Numbered from the stretch's first letter, positions 1 to 12,895 are shown. The stretch: 64,000 nt of DNA from Pictodentalium vernedei (GCA_031216915.1 CM062296.1:666890753-666954752), one strand, 5' to 3'. Numbers and translations are program-made. Notes: generated by a model from the sequence alone, not told the origin.

Positions 1-2407
1 TTTGCTACCAGTGGGATCATTCCATGATAGATCTTTTGCGACACACCTGAACAATTGGTTGCAGACGTTCATGTCGCCATGGCCAGATCATCGAGCATAC
101 ACAGTAGACGTTCTATCGATCTCATGGGACAGAATGATAGGATATGCATATCCTCCAACTCCGTTGATTCAGCAGATTCTGTTAAAGATCAAACAGTCCT
201 GTTTCAAAATTCTGCTAATAGCACCTCTGTCATCACAGAAACCTTGGATCAGTCTTCATAGGTTTCTGTTATGGGACGTTCCCTGGAAGCTTCTTCCATG
301 TGAGGACCTTCTTTATCAGGAGAAGTCCCGCACACTGCACCACAACCTGGAAGGTCTCAACCTTCACATACTTCCGTTGTGCTGTCCTTCCTGCATGGAA
401 AACATTTTACAGGATGAGCAGCAGACGCAATTTCTAACTGCAGGAGGTCCTCCTCTTCATTGAACTATGCAGCGAAGTGGAGGGTTTTCTTCCTTTGGTG
501 TGAGGATTGGTTAATAGACGTATACGATCCGTCGATGCCAAATATTGCTGATTTCTTGGTCTACTTGTTTGACAATCTCAAACTGCAGCCTGTCACTATT
601 AAGGGCTGTAGGTCTATGTTATCAGATACTTACGCTCACCATGATAACTTGGCTATTGGATCAAATACTTCATTATCCAAGCTAGTTAGGAATTTCTCTG
701 TCAATAGACCAAGAACCCTCAGATTAATTCCTAAGTGGAATTTGGCTTGGGTTCTGTTGAAGCTCAAAGAAGCTCCTTTTGAGCCATTGGACATCGTAGA
801 GTTCAAATTCTTGACCTATAAAATGGCGTTTCTCTTAGTCTTTGCATCTGCTAGAAGAGTCAGTGAACTTCATGCCTTATCTGTTGATGACTCTCACTAC
901 CGTAGTGTGGGTAATACCATTACCCTCACTACAGAAGTGGGATTTTTGGCTAAGAATCAGATTCCAGACAAGCAGCCGGAGCCTATTATCATTAAGGCTC
1001 TACCGTCCTCCGATAACCATAGACCTTTGTGTCCAGTCAGGGTTGTGCACATTTATAAATGTCTTATCAGATTTTATTACAAAAAGGAAGAAAACGTTTC
1101 TTTCATTGATTCCAAACAGAAAGGATATTTTTGTTCATTCCGTTGCTAGATGGATTCAGTTGGCAATATGCATTGCCTATGAAAATCTATCTTCGGATCA
1201 ACGTTCTGTTAATAAGATATCAGCGCACAAGGTTAGAGCGCTGTCCACTTCTTGGGCTTATTCCAAGAGTATAGCCATTACTGATATCATGAAGGCTGCA
1301 TACTGGACACAGTCCTCTTCATTTACCAAGTTTTACCTGAGAAATTTAGAGTCCATCTCTGGTGACCTTAGATCTTTGGGTCCTCTTTCTGTTGCTCAGA
1401 ATATCGTCCATTAATGGTTACATCTATAGGTATTTAGGCTGCCCTTTCCAGCATTGACGCTGTTCCATTGCCCTCTTCATTCTGAGCAGATTTATTTCAG
1501 AACAAGGGGAAGTGGGGGGGATGGTTTTTCCCTTATGATCATCTGGCTTTATAGTGAAAAGCAAGGCAAGACCTCCTCCAGTGTCAGTTAAGTCCTGAGT
1601 CGGTGCTGGGATGGTTTAAATGAGTAGCTCGGTGTGAAGCAATAACTATGTCTCATTTATGTACGGTTTTTAAAGTGTAGCTCACTGTGAAGCATTTGTA
1701 TATGTCACGTGTCAAATTAATATACAATGCTCGGACACTTTCAAATGAGTATAAAGAGTCTCATTCTCTGAACTATCTTTATATATTAGTTTTCCTTCTC
1801 TGAATTAGCATAATGGGTTATGCTGGCATTAAATGGAGAATTATATATTATGTAATACTCAATTACATTGTTGGTGTTGTGCCTTTTTCTTTTCTCGTAA
1901 AGGAGAAAGACATATATAATTCCTATCTTCTTCTATTCTCCTTCAGGAGATATTCTTTACTGAAGTAATTGAGAGATTGGATTTTCCTTTATGTTCTAGG
2001 CCATCCAGCCTTTTACTCTTCAGCTAGTCTGGGCCATTGGTTGTTGTATAAAAATATGATAAATTTTAAGTAATTTGTATATTTTTTTATACTTACCAAT
2101 GGCCCAGACGGGTATGGCCCTCCCATGAGTGGGCACTCATACCTCCCCACTGTTTATAACATTTAACAGGCAATCTAGAAAGAATGATGGTTGGCGCCAA
2201 TTTCGGTTCCTTCCTGGATACTGCGCATGTGCAGATCTAAAAAGTATGGAGGACCAGATAGGACTTGATTTTTTTGGTTTTGCATGCACATTTTGGAGAT
2301 TGGGGGGCAAAATTTGTGTTTGGCCCTGGATTAATTTTTGAGTTAGCACCAGCTAGTCTGGGCCATTGGTAAGTATAAAAAATATACAAATTACTTAAAA
2401 TTTATCA
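1..2407 (+). mobile_element. D0: 3' part of an older DIRS-like tyrosine-recombinase retrotransposon (fossil)
   Basis: The left part lies outside the window. Visible parts: the tail of the RNase H region (about 2-440), a tyrosine recombinase region (about 460-1415), a 3' trailer with a G-run near 1514, the internal complementary region (2021-2109) and the right inverted terminal repeat (about 2190-2407). The recombinase is recognised by FASARRVSELHALS around the first catalytic arginine, SAHKVRALSTSWA with the H-x-x-R box, and FTKFYLR holding the likely tyrosine nucleophile, all typical of DIRS elements. The copy is broken but better kept than D1-D3 (about two breaks in the visible coding part). 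Its terminal repeat differs from that of D1-D3, so it is a separate subfamily. Confidence 0.88.
2021..2109 (+). repeat. Internal complementary region of D0
   Basis: The left half is complementary to a left end that lies outside the window. The right half is the reverse complement of D0's own right end (2345-2407). Both halves meet near 2055 between ataaaaat and atgataaat. Such a joined complement of both outer ends defines the internal complementary region of DIRS elements. Confidence 0.82.
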
Positions 2408-4269
2408 TTTTCCTGAAAAATTTACTAAGAATATATTTAACTTGTCACCTTACCATTTATCCAACCTGTCTTGGAGACAATAATTTATACCATGATTGTT
2501 GTGTATATTCAGCATTACCCATTTCAATACAGACATTGAGAAATGTGTTACATACACCATGCATGGAATCTGGCCTAATGTAAGAATGTCATGTAAGAAT
2601 GCATCTGATCGGTCATGATGCACCTGAGTGACATTCTGACGAATGAAATGCTTCAACACAAAACAGTGTCAAGCAAGAATAAAACAAACTGCTGAAGGTG
2701 ATATTTTCTTTAAAAATTTTGGCTTCATTCACTAAGTCTAAACGTGGTATAAATACAGAACACGACCCAGTTCAGATCTGGTAGTTCCTTTATACACTGG
2801 GCCGGGGTCATCGTTCAATAGTGTACTGCATGTAATTTGTGCTAAAGTGCCCAATGTTGACACATTGCTTTTTCAGCTTATTTCATTAGAAGTCATTGAG
2901 TGGACGAAATTTGCTGTTGAATCTGATTAGGTTGTAATTCCCAGTCAGATGTTCAGAACACATGTGGTCATCAGTATTTGATTGAAAATTACCACTAAGG
3001 ATTTTTGGAATCAAATAGGGGTGTGTTGTCATATCCAGGGGGAGGAACCACTGTGATATTGATAGTTACCATCGTCATTTGCAGTATGTACTTATCAAAT
3101 CAAGTCAAACACAAAAGAAGCATGGGGTGTGTGGATGGGGTTTTTGGGTAGATCCACACTATAAAGTAATGTTGCTTGTCCTGTGTACTACTGTTTACAT
3201 ATAACATCACATCACAGGTCCATATCATGGACTCCCCGCAAAGCCTTTTAGTTTCAAAAAGTGTTTTTTGTTATAGTTTCAGTATTGCGTTGAGTTTTCC
3301 CATTTGTTTTAAATAAGAAGAAATGAAAAACAAAAACCAAACCAGAGACTCTTTTATCACAACCAATACCAAAACCAAAACAGAGGTAAAATTTCACAAC
3401 CAAACAGCTCTAGTTTCATAAGCTGTGTTTTGAAAGCAAAAACTCAGGAAATAAGATTTGCTAAAATAAAGTAAAATATAGTGTTGGCCGACTATAGCTG
3501 ATTTGTAAATTAACCTTTAAGGGTCTAGACAAGTGTCCTGAATTTCTACTATCCCACAGCCTCTATACATCCAGTGGCTTAGCAGTGATTTCTAGTCAAG
3601 TCTTGGCTGCCTTAACAGGCAGCCACGACTTGACTAGAAACCACTACCTACCTAATGTGTCTGTTCGCAACAGGTTCTCATGATGACCTGTTAAGGGCAC
3701 CTGTTCTGAGGTCATAAAAGTCAGGAATAGGCTTTTATGGGTTAAGGGTTAATCTTATCATGCCACCCAGCATTATACACATACAAATCTTCTATATTTT
3801 TGGAATCTTTTCATTTTCCTTCCCAAACTTTTAATGCGTATAATTTGTCGTCAAAAGAATCTTTTCAACATTAATGCCTGGGATAACATTGTTTTACACA
3901 CTACTGTACACAGAAAAATGGGCAGGTCTGTTTTACGTTTGTGGGAACATTTAATAATAATTCAATCCCACAGCCCTATAGTGCTGTAGGATTCAGTTAT
4001 CGCTGAGCCTCCTATCCAGCTAGGTGTTTATTGTGTTGTTCAGCTTGCAGACTGCCAACCTTTGTTTTATTAAAAAATGTAGGCATACCTGGCTGAGAGG
4101 ATTAAAATGAGGACAGTCCAATCAATCCTGTCAGTAGGTTTCAGTTTTGCTTTGAAGAAAAATTTGAAAGTTTGCAGTTGTGTAACAAAGTATTGATACA
4201 TTCATCAAAAACTTGTGTTTAATAAACAGTTAGAAGTTACATACTTCAGTACATAATCTGTGTTTTCAG
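2408..4269. other. Intron upstream of exon A
   Basis: AT-rich sequence between D0 and exon A. Nothing is recognised from 2408 to 3509 or from 3753 to 4269, apart from a small inverted repeat near 3968-3995 (cctatagtgctgtagg). A palindromic TTAA-flanked repeat lies at 3514-3748. The acceptor of exon A ends at 4269. Confidence 0.6.
3514..3748. repeat. TTAA-flanked palindromic MITE, family E
   Basis: Bounded by TTAA at 3510-3513 and 3749-3752, with a central hairpin around 3588-3645 (agtcaagtcttggctgcc against ggcagccacgacttgact). A relative with a similar hairpin lies at 32540-32798. The TTAA flanks suggest mobilisation by a piggyBac-type transposase (inference). There is no coding capacity. 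Confidence 0.65.
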
Positions 4270-4469
4270 GATGAATGGAGATTTTTGCTTGCTGGTGGAA
4301 CGCAGAAACCCAAAGATGTGCCAAATCCAGCACCTGATTGGATATACGAGAGATCCTGGAATGATTTTCTGACATTAGTCACTCTTGAAAAATTTTCTGA
4401 CTTTGCAGAGGATTTCAAGAATCATATTCCTGGCTTCAAAGCAATATTTGACAGTGCAGAACCCCACAG
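4270..4469 (+). CDS. DNAH1: DNAH1-like exon A (segment between AAA5 and AAA6)
   Basis: The exon opens after the acceptor tgttttcag and ends before the donor gtacac. It reads in phase 0 from DEWRFLLAGGTQKPKDV through WIYERSWNDFLTL to IFDSAEPH, and its last two bases start an arginine codon completed in exon B. Human DNAH1, as recalled, has NQDEWRFLLSGG and FDSLEPHRE here, so the previous exon probably ends just before this aspartate. It is the first exon of the gene in the window; the next intron is 17.3 kb. Confidence 0.93.
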
Positions 4470-5113
4470 GTACACTTCTCAAATTTTATCATTTTATTAT
4501 GCTGTAATATCTATTTTGGCTTTGAAAATTTATTGAGCTTCCATCAACTATACACAACTTATCATTCAAGAGTAATCTTAATTATAGAGGAAATGTATTC
4601 TAACAGGTCACACTGTGTAAACAATTACCTTCCACTCTCCTAGAAACACCACCAATCCTCTCAGCACTTTCCTATTTTCAGAATTAAGCAGCACTTTCCT
4701 ATTTAGAAAATGTCTGGGAAATTGGTGGAGAAAAGACTTCAGATAATTTTATTTTCAGTGCTATGAAAAAAATTTCTCTGTTAAATGTTTTCGTGAATCA
4801 CAACAAATCACCAATTAGGATTTTTCTTATTCATTTTTTCAAGAAGGCATGCCAGAGAAAGTTCATGAAAAATGGTCAAGTTTCTCACCTGTGAAAAATC
4901 AGCCCACAGTATGGTCTTAGTTCCACATTCAACAAGCCTCCATGAACTTGACCTCTAACAAAAATGCATTTAACTGTTCACCACTTTCAACCCCTCAAAC
5001 AGTAGTTTTTGGGGAGCATATCAACACTGATGGTCACTGTTTACTGGATATACACCATCATAAAATCAAATAAGGTCTTAAATTCTCAACTCCACGAGGA
5101 TATTCAATAACCC

Positions 5114-5515
5114 GGGGGTGCAGTGGCATTGTGGTAACCAGTTCTCATCCGATCACCGAAGTTAAGCAACATCGAGCCGGGTTAGTCCTTGGATGTGTGA
5201 CCATCTGAGTGATTGATTCGGACTCTTGCGTTCTGTCCTTGGGCAAGGCACTTAACCCTGATTGTCCACATGGGGGCACGATGACACCGTGTACTAAGGC
5301 GTACTGCACGTCGATGGTACGCATGCCTTCAACCAATCTAACCCTGCCTGTGCTGCAGTGCGGAGTTACGATGTTGGAGAGCTGGCAGCTGTTCGTCGTT
5401 GCTCATGGTTCTCTCTGGGTACTCAGGCTTCCTCCACCCGTAAAACTGTCATGGTCAAAATAAGCCACTGTGCGTAGGTATGTGACCTTAAACATCAATA
5501 AATATTAATAAATAA
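5114..5515 (+). mobile_element. SINE S1 with 5S rRNA-derived head
   Basis: The head (about 5130-5212) follows 5S rRNA: gatcaccgaagttaagcaac, then cgagccgggttagtccttgg and tgtgaccatctg, spanning the internal promoter region. A body shared with the other SINEs here follows (gcgtactgcacgtcgatggt, ggtactcaggcttcctcca), ending in a gtgaccttaaacatcaataa tail with AATAAAT repeats. A 14-bp target-site duplication, atattcaataaccc, flanks it at 5100-5113 and 5516-5529. It is a pol III-type retroposon, not a working 5S gene. Confidence 0.92.
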
Positions 5516-5609
5516 ATATTCAATAACCCAGAAGTGCTACCTTTTGAAGGAAACAAGACCTCAAATGACTCAGTTTGATAAAATAAAGTTTAGATTGATA
5601 TCATCATTA

Positions 5610-6140
5610 TTGATGGAGAGGGTCAGTATCAATATTGGCGTCCTAGATGTCTACTTCCGACAAAAGGTGTTATGTTTGTTTGCAACATATCCATTGAGAG
5701 CTGTGGCTATTTGAAAGCAGCCCTTTATATCTCAAATTTATCTAAAAGTTTGATGCTTGGTAGCTTGTGGAGGGTTAATGAATGCTTGCCAGAATAATTC
5801 TTCATAAGATTCTATTTTTCTTCAGAATCCATCAGAACCACATGAAGACATCCACAGAACGTGTGACTTTTAAGTTCTTAAGGGCTGTCTCCTGTAATCT
5901 CTCAAAACAGGGTTAAGACTTGGTTTTTTGAATACCCTCACTACTTACAAAAATCATCCCCCATAAATTCTGGGTGTAGTAATGGAGGCTATGTTTATCT
6001 GTGTTGTATCCATTGGGTGCTGATTGTGCCCCAATACACTCCCATTTTATGTAATTTTTTATGTTTAGCGGCCCGTGGAGGGTTAACAAACAATCGCCGG
6101 AATATTTTGTCCATGTACTGTCACACTAAGACCTGCAAAT
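5610..6140. repeat. Repeat H, two degenerate copies
   Basis: Two related stretches (about 5625-5810 and 5925-6140) share a mttatgtttrtctg-like block, ...ccattg...gcagccc, and tttagcggcccgtggagggt / cttggtagcttgtggagggt followed by taa-rich sequence. A third copy is at about 13210-13410. The family is not recognised. No coding capacity is seen. Confidence 0.5.
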
Positions 6141-6201
6141 TACCCATTTTTTTTTTTAAATCTGCAAGATGTGTTTAGAGAAATCCACAGAAAACATGAA
6201 T

Positions 6202-6403
6202 ATTTTTATACTGTACCAATGACCCAGACATAGCTGGTGCTAACTCTTAAAATATAGGGCCAAACACAAATTTTGCCCCCCAATCCCCAAAATTTGCATC
6301 TAAAACTAAAGAAAACATGTCCAGAGAGGCCCTCCACACCTCGCCCCCACTGCGCATGCGCAGTGTCAAGGACGTTCCGAAATTGGCGCCATTTATCATT
6401 CTA
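6202..6403 (+). repeat. D1 left inverted terminal repeat
   Basis: Runs from atttttatactg to gcgccatttatcattcta. Read in reverse complement it matches 12970-13165 without a difference that I can see. Variants private to D1 (the ctctctgg / ccagagag block and gggggcgagg / cctcgccccc) occur in both repeats. Confidence 0.9.
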
Positions 6404-9400
6404 AGTTTGGCCCTTCATCAGTTAACATCTGACTGATCTTTGTGCTTTTAAATCTCAGTTTAAATGATGCCAGACAAATAAATATTAGTGAAATGGTGAT
6501 TCTAAGGAGGATAGAAAAGGAGGAGAGGAAAAGAATGTGTGACAGAATATTATCAGGGCTGTAACTTAAAATTTTTTAATGAAATTATGTTAAGTTACCT
6601 ATTTTCAAGGCAGCAGCCATTTTGTTGTCATTCTGATTATTTAGTTACACTGTTTTTACAAGTGTTTTTCCTCTCTCCCTGTCCTTTAAGTTCCCCCTTG
6701 CTATTCTCCCATGCTTTTGGCATAATTTCTGTAATTATTATTACTAAAATTTCTTGGGAGTTTAGCTGAATAACAGAATGAATTCTGTTCTTTCCCCATG
6801 TTTACGTCTTCACCTACGGGTGGTTAGGCGTTGTGTTCTGCATCTACCATCTGATGTTCTGCAGTTTCTTCCCTGGAAGTCTCTGTTTTGCATCAGATGG
6901 TGTATTTTTGGTAACTGATTTCGGGCCTGGGTGCCTGGAGTCTTATTTTAGTGTTTTTACACTCATTGTTTACATTTACAACAGCCCTCTGTGTGAGGGG
7001 GGGATTTCTAAATAATAATATCTTTATGTTATTTCAATCATAACTAGATACATTATTATTGTTCGTAAGTGTTGAATAAATTGTTTAAAATATTTTTAAA
7101 ATTTTTGTCCACACTTAGGCTTGGGATCCATTGGGGCTCAACGTTACTTTTCAGAAACTTGGGCTGTTCTGAAAAAATATTTTTTCAAAATATTTTGATT
7201 TCAATTATTTTTTCTATATTAATGGATCATATTATTATTATGTATTTTGATTGCCAGGGGTTAGTGCGAGTACCAGGACTTGTTTTCTTTTCACATTGAA
7301 AGGATATTGATCTATTGTTTTAAGAGGAAGTCTTCCTCTGACCTTATTATCATTCTATATGTGGTCAGTGTACTCGCATTAACTCCGGTTCTGTATCGTA
7401 TGATTTCGATGACAATATGGGAAGCGTATGTCACGGTATGTTGTTGGGGATTTGGACACTCCGGTCCTTTCCCCGCAGGGTCACTCTACTTTATCAATTT
7501 CTATTTCAGACGATCAAGATTAGGGTGATGTATCTGTGATGTCTTCCAACAGTGTGCCTCCGTCGTCACAATTAATGAAGGGCTAGCGGAAAAGTGCTCA
7601 TGTAATACGCCAATTGCCTAAGAGGACCCTAGTAGGTTCGACGGCCTTTGACGTCCGCTAGCTCGCCCGGTGTAGCGTCCATTCACCGAATGGTTCGGCA
7701 GCCGGGTTCGTCCGTTGCGGTCTAGAAGGAATTTTGGGGTGATGCGAGCACTATAAAATTAACTTAATGCACACCCAGTGACGGCGGATCGGAGGGAGAA
7801 CGGAGGAAGCCTTTTAGTCCGGTTCATAGCTCGTTCCGGTCCATCCGGACGGCAAGCGAGAGAGGCCCCTCTCTCGTTCAACAACATCTGGCCCCAGATG
7901 TTGTGGTACAAATGTGTCGTTAGCGGAGCATACGTCCGTCGCTCGGGACGCTCCGTTGTATAGGCAGTCCGCTGAGACTGCTAAGGCTTCCTCTTCTCGT
8001 CAGCGCACACGACCGCACCTTGGCTGCGTGACCGCCGATATATTACCAGCTTCGCCGATCAAGGATTCTTCGGCGACCAGGTCACACCATCCGGCAGCCA
8101 GGGATTCGAGACCGATGGACTCCGGACGTTCGCATAGGAAAAGTATGCGGGAGCCATCTGATGCGGAGCTGCCCTCGGCGAAGCAGCGATAGACTGCGCC
8201 TCCGCAGGTCTCGACGCCGGACATTCTTGTGCACATAGCACAGCTTATCGCAGCATCCCAGCAGCCGACAGAAACGGTGTCGGATCGAGAATTATCCGAC
8301 AGCGCTGGGTCGGTAGCCGGGGACTCGAGGTCTGCAGACTCCGGACGTTCGCATAGGAAGTATGCGGGAGTTAACGTACACGGAGCTTCCAGCGGCAATG
8401 CATCGTAAGTCCGCTACTGCACAGGCCTCGGGAACGAACGTGCTTTCCTTAATAGCACAGTTTATCGCAGCATCCCAGCATCAACTGAATCTGTCGCATA
8501 TATTTTATCCGACGATGCTGGGTCGGGACGCTCCGCGTAAGCGGGTACGGACGTCCGAAAGTTTCATCCGGTCCGACGGGATACCGAAAGGGATTCGGTG
8601 GATTTCAAGCTTTCCCTTTCGGAACAACATATGCTGCGATGCCGGATAAGAAACTGATAGCGTCGGTAGACTTAGAAATTTTTGGTTCGGTTCAGGGACA
8701 TCGTCCCTCAGTTCCGACATAGTCCAATAATGTCACACAAACTTTCGAATTATTGAACGACGCTATATATATTATTATTTTATGCTTGCTATCCAAGCAT
8801 TTCTGGTTTCTTGTTCGAAGAGTTATGGAGATCTCTTTCAAAAGTGTGCCTCTGTCGTCATAGTTAATGAAGAGTTAGCGGCAATAAGTGCTCATGGAAT
8901 ATGTCTATCGCTTACGGAGTGACATTCGCTAGCTCACCCGGTGTAGCGTACATTCATCGAATGGTTCGGCTGCCGGGTTCGTCCGTTGCGGTCTAGGAAG
9001 GAGATTTGGGTGATGCGAGCACTTTAATTACTTTAGTACTCACCCAGTGACGGCAGATTGAGGACAGATCGGAGGAAGCCAACAACATAGGGGACCGCAT
9101 GTTGTGGTTCAGATATTTTACATTCGGAGCATATGTCCGTTGCTCGGGACGCTCCGTTATATTGACAGTCCGAGAGACTGTCTTTAATGCTTCCTCATCC
9201 TCACAGCAGGGCACACGACCGCACATTGGCTACGTGACCTCGAGTATCCGATCAGTTTCGGCATTCAGTGATTCCACAGCGAATAGGTCGCGCCATCCGG
9301 TAGCCAAGGGACACGAGGCCTATACACTCCGTTCGCTCGCATATTGGAAGTATGCACGGGGTAACGATCTCGGAGCTTCCTGCGGCAATGCATCGTAAGA

Positions 9401-12400
9401 CCGCTGCTCCTCAGGCCTCAGTGACGGACGTGCTATCCGAGTTAGCACAGTTGTTTCGCAGCATCCCAGCAATTGACGGTTTCTCGGTCGAATCAGGAAT
9501 TATCCGACGGCGCTGGGTCGGTGCGGTCCGCGGTTGCATCAAGCTACGGACGACCGAACGCTTTATAGGGTCCGACAGGATGGCGAAAGGGATTCGAAAG
9601 ATTTCGAGTTTTCCCTTTAGTAGTATCGGAAGATGCCTTTCATATCTTCTGGCATTTCTTCCAGTGATTATTTTTCGGACTTCATTGCTGCGATCTTGGA
9701 TAAGAGACTTATAGCGTCATTGGACTCGGATTTTTCGATCGGTACAGGGACTTTGTCCCTGACTTACCGACGCAGTCCAATATTGTCATTACAACATGTG
9801 TTTTATTTTTCGACGCTATATATTTATATATATACAAGACGGCTACTAAGCATGATAGTTTAGTTTCTTGTCCGCGTGGCTCATTTCTGCCATTTTATCT
9901 TTTTTACATATAGTTTATTTTGGCAGAGCAGGGCATACCGAGAGTTCATATGCGTCTAGACGGTGTGATTAAAGACTGCATATATTCTTTTTCACCGTTT
10001 ATGTCTTTTCCAATTTCAATGTTGGGAACGACATTATGTATATTAGACTTAACTTAGACGCTTTATTATACGTAATCCGCCTTACTGAGGCGTTATCATT
10101 ACGTCTTCAAGAAAAGATTTACGGGATATTATTCTCAATGTAATTTCTTTTGAGGGCAGTAGTTTGTTCACGTATAACTCCGCCCTTCAGTGGCTGATTG
10201 GAGTTGGTTAGACGTGAGGCAGCCCTAGCTACATCCACGCGTGGATAGTAGGTTAAGAACTCTCTCAGAGTCGCTTCGTTCTCGGAGGAGCTTCTCTTCG
10301 ACGGCAACTTTCCGGCAATCCATGAATTGCTTGATTTATACATTCTCTTGTCTATCTAGTGTTACAAGAGATTCAGACTGGGGCAAACATTCGGTGGTTG
10401 ACTCAGAGAGTGCCGCCGCAGTTGCCGGACCCGAGTGTGGCTGTTATGACGGTTGCCAGTCAAACAGATTGGGATATATACTTATCCCTACGGATTCGAA
10501 GTGCCAGGGTCTTTGGGTTCCGCAGTCTTTTAGCTATCAGTTAACTTCCGCGGAATAATGTTTTTTAGGCTTGCTTTATGTCATTGCATGAACATTATTC
10601 AGAAACGCATGCCCAAATTCCTGTCCTTTAATTCGACAGTAGTGGCGTATCTCCGGAACCAGGGAGGCACTCTTTCGTTTCCGTTATTCAATTTAATGGA
10701 AAGAATCCGTCTGTTGGTTATAGTACACCAAGTTCAGTTTTGGTCCGTCATATTCTGGGTCGTCTGATTGTTTTATCGCACTCCCGTTCTCTTACGGGTC
10801 GCTTGTTGCTGTCAGAATGGACTCTCAACAAACAAGTATTCAATCAGATTTGCTATCTATGGGAGCGCCCAATGATGTTTTATTTATGACACAGTTGGCT
10901 AATCAATTGCAGACGTATGTGTTGGCTTGTCCAGATCTCTGAGCTAATACTGTTAACGCTCTATTGATCTATAGGACAGAATGATAGGATACGCGTATCC
11001 TCCGGCGCTGTTGTTTTTAGCAGGTATTGCTAAGATAAACAACCACAATATATTTCTGTTGATAGCATCTCTATCTTCACAGAGATCATGAGTAATTTAC
11101 TCTCTTGTCTACTGTGGATCTTAACGTGAAATCTTCCTCTATGTGAGGATCTTTTTTCACTGGGTAAATCGTGTCATTTTTATCACAACCAGCAAGGTCG
11201 CAACCTTCATGTTTTCCGTTGTGTGGTCCATATTGCATTGTAAGCACTGTACTGGACGAGCTTTGGACGCGATTTCTTACTATAGGAGATCCTCTTCTTC
11301 GCTATTCTATGCGACTAAAGTGGAGGCTCTTCCGTCGTGGTGTAGGGATCATTATGTTCATATGGTTGATCCCTCCATACTACTCATTGCTATTTTTTAG
11401 TATACTTGTTTCACAAGATCTACTGCAGCCTGTTGTTATTTAGGTTATAGGTTTATGTTACCTCATACCTATGCACTCTACGATAGTTTACAATTGAGTC
11501 TTTTGTCTCTTTATCTAAGTCAGTTAGTAACTTTTTGATAAATAGACTTAGAATCTTTAGATTAAATTCCTATACGGATTTTAACTTCAGGTTCTTATTT
11601 AGCTAAGTAATCATTTGAGCCTCTGGAAACAGTAGTTTTCAAATTCTGACCTTTTAGACAGTAATTCTGTTGGTTTCTCTTTTACTGTAGAGTCAGTGAG
11701 TTTCATGCACTATCGATGGATGATTTTCACTTTCATAGTTTCGGAATCAATACTTCCGTTACTATTTAGGTTGGATTGTTGCATAAGAGTTAGGCTCCTA
11801 TTATCCGGAACCTATTATTTTAAGGTCCTTCCGTCTTCGTATGGGCATAGGCCTTTACTCTTTCCGGGTACAGTTTATGTATTTATAAACAGATATCTGT
11901 TTATTACAAGGGCGTAAGCTTCTTCTGTCTTTGATGTCTAGTAGAAGGACGTTACGCTCCATTTTATTGTTAATGGATTCTATTAACTAGCGTACTGCTT
12001 ATGGTATATCATTGGCTTAGCAGTTGTGCTTAAGATTTCGGCTCATGAAGTAAGAGTTCTTCTACTTCTTGGGCTTACATTAATAGTGTTCTATTATAGA
12101 TTTTTGAAGGCTGCTCATTGCGCTCAGCCATCCATTCATGAATTTTATCTCAGAAATATCGAGTCCATTTCTGGAGGCCTCTATTGTTAGGTCTATTATC
12201 TACTGCTCAGAATGTCATTCACTTAACAGTTGCTACTATAGCTAGGTAGGCTGTCTGTTTCGGCAGTGTCTCCGTTCGGCTGCCCTCTTCGCTCTGGGCT
12301 ATTTGACCCAGGGCAAGAAAAAGGGGGGGGGGAGGGTGTTCCCTTGGGTCACCTGTTTTTACTATGAAAACAAGGGGATACCTCCTCCGGAGTTAGTAAT

Positions 12401-12807
12401 TCTGAGCTGTTTTTAGGATGGTTGTTTAGTGAGAAGTTTAAGTTTATAAAATTCATTCAAGTCTTAGTTTTTAAAGTATAGCTTTTGAATATTGCATATG
12501 TCAACGGACATGATTATGCAATTCTCACACACTTTTAGGAGTATAAGAGTCTCTATTCTCTAGACTTACTTTATTATTGGCTTACTTTAAAAATTATTAG
12601 TATAAGGATTATTGGATATTAATAGAGTACATGGATGTATGAAGCTCAATTTTTGGAAGGTGTTGTATCTTTCTAATTTATCATAAATAAGAAAGGTACA
12701 TGTAAGGCCTATTACTTCTTTTCCCTACAGGGGATGACTCTATTTTATTTTATTGAGCGTATTCCATTTTGCTCTATGTCCTTGGCCCTCCAGCCTTTTT
12801 ACTATTC

Positions 12808-12895
12808 AGCTATGTCTGGGTCATTGGTACAGTATAAAAATGTTAAAAAATTTATAGTAATTTATATATTTTTTATACTTACCAATGACCCAGAC
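12808..12895 (+). repeat. D1 internal complementary region
   Basis: Starts with the reverse complement of D1's left end (cagctatgtctgggtcattg, then gtacagtataaaaat). It continues with the reverse complement of the extreme right end (gttaaaaaatttatag through tacttaccaatgacccagac). The join near 12840 marks the two element termini and the predicted junction of a circular intermediate. Confidence 0.9.

Noticed and set aside
5130-5212. Functional 5S rRNA gene
   Set aside because: The 5S-like stretch has lost the 5' part of 5S rRNA, runs straight into a SINE body and tail, and is flanked by a 14-bp target duplication. The same holds at 41073-41465.
6833-7015. Small hydrophobic protein repeated in D1, D2 and D3 (starts MFCIYHLMFC)
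   Set aside because: It is in the leader of all three DIRS copies simply because the copies are alike. Composition is AT-driven and no family is recognised.
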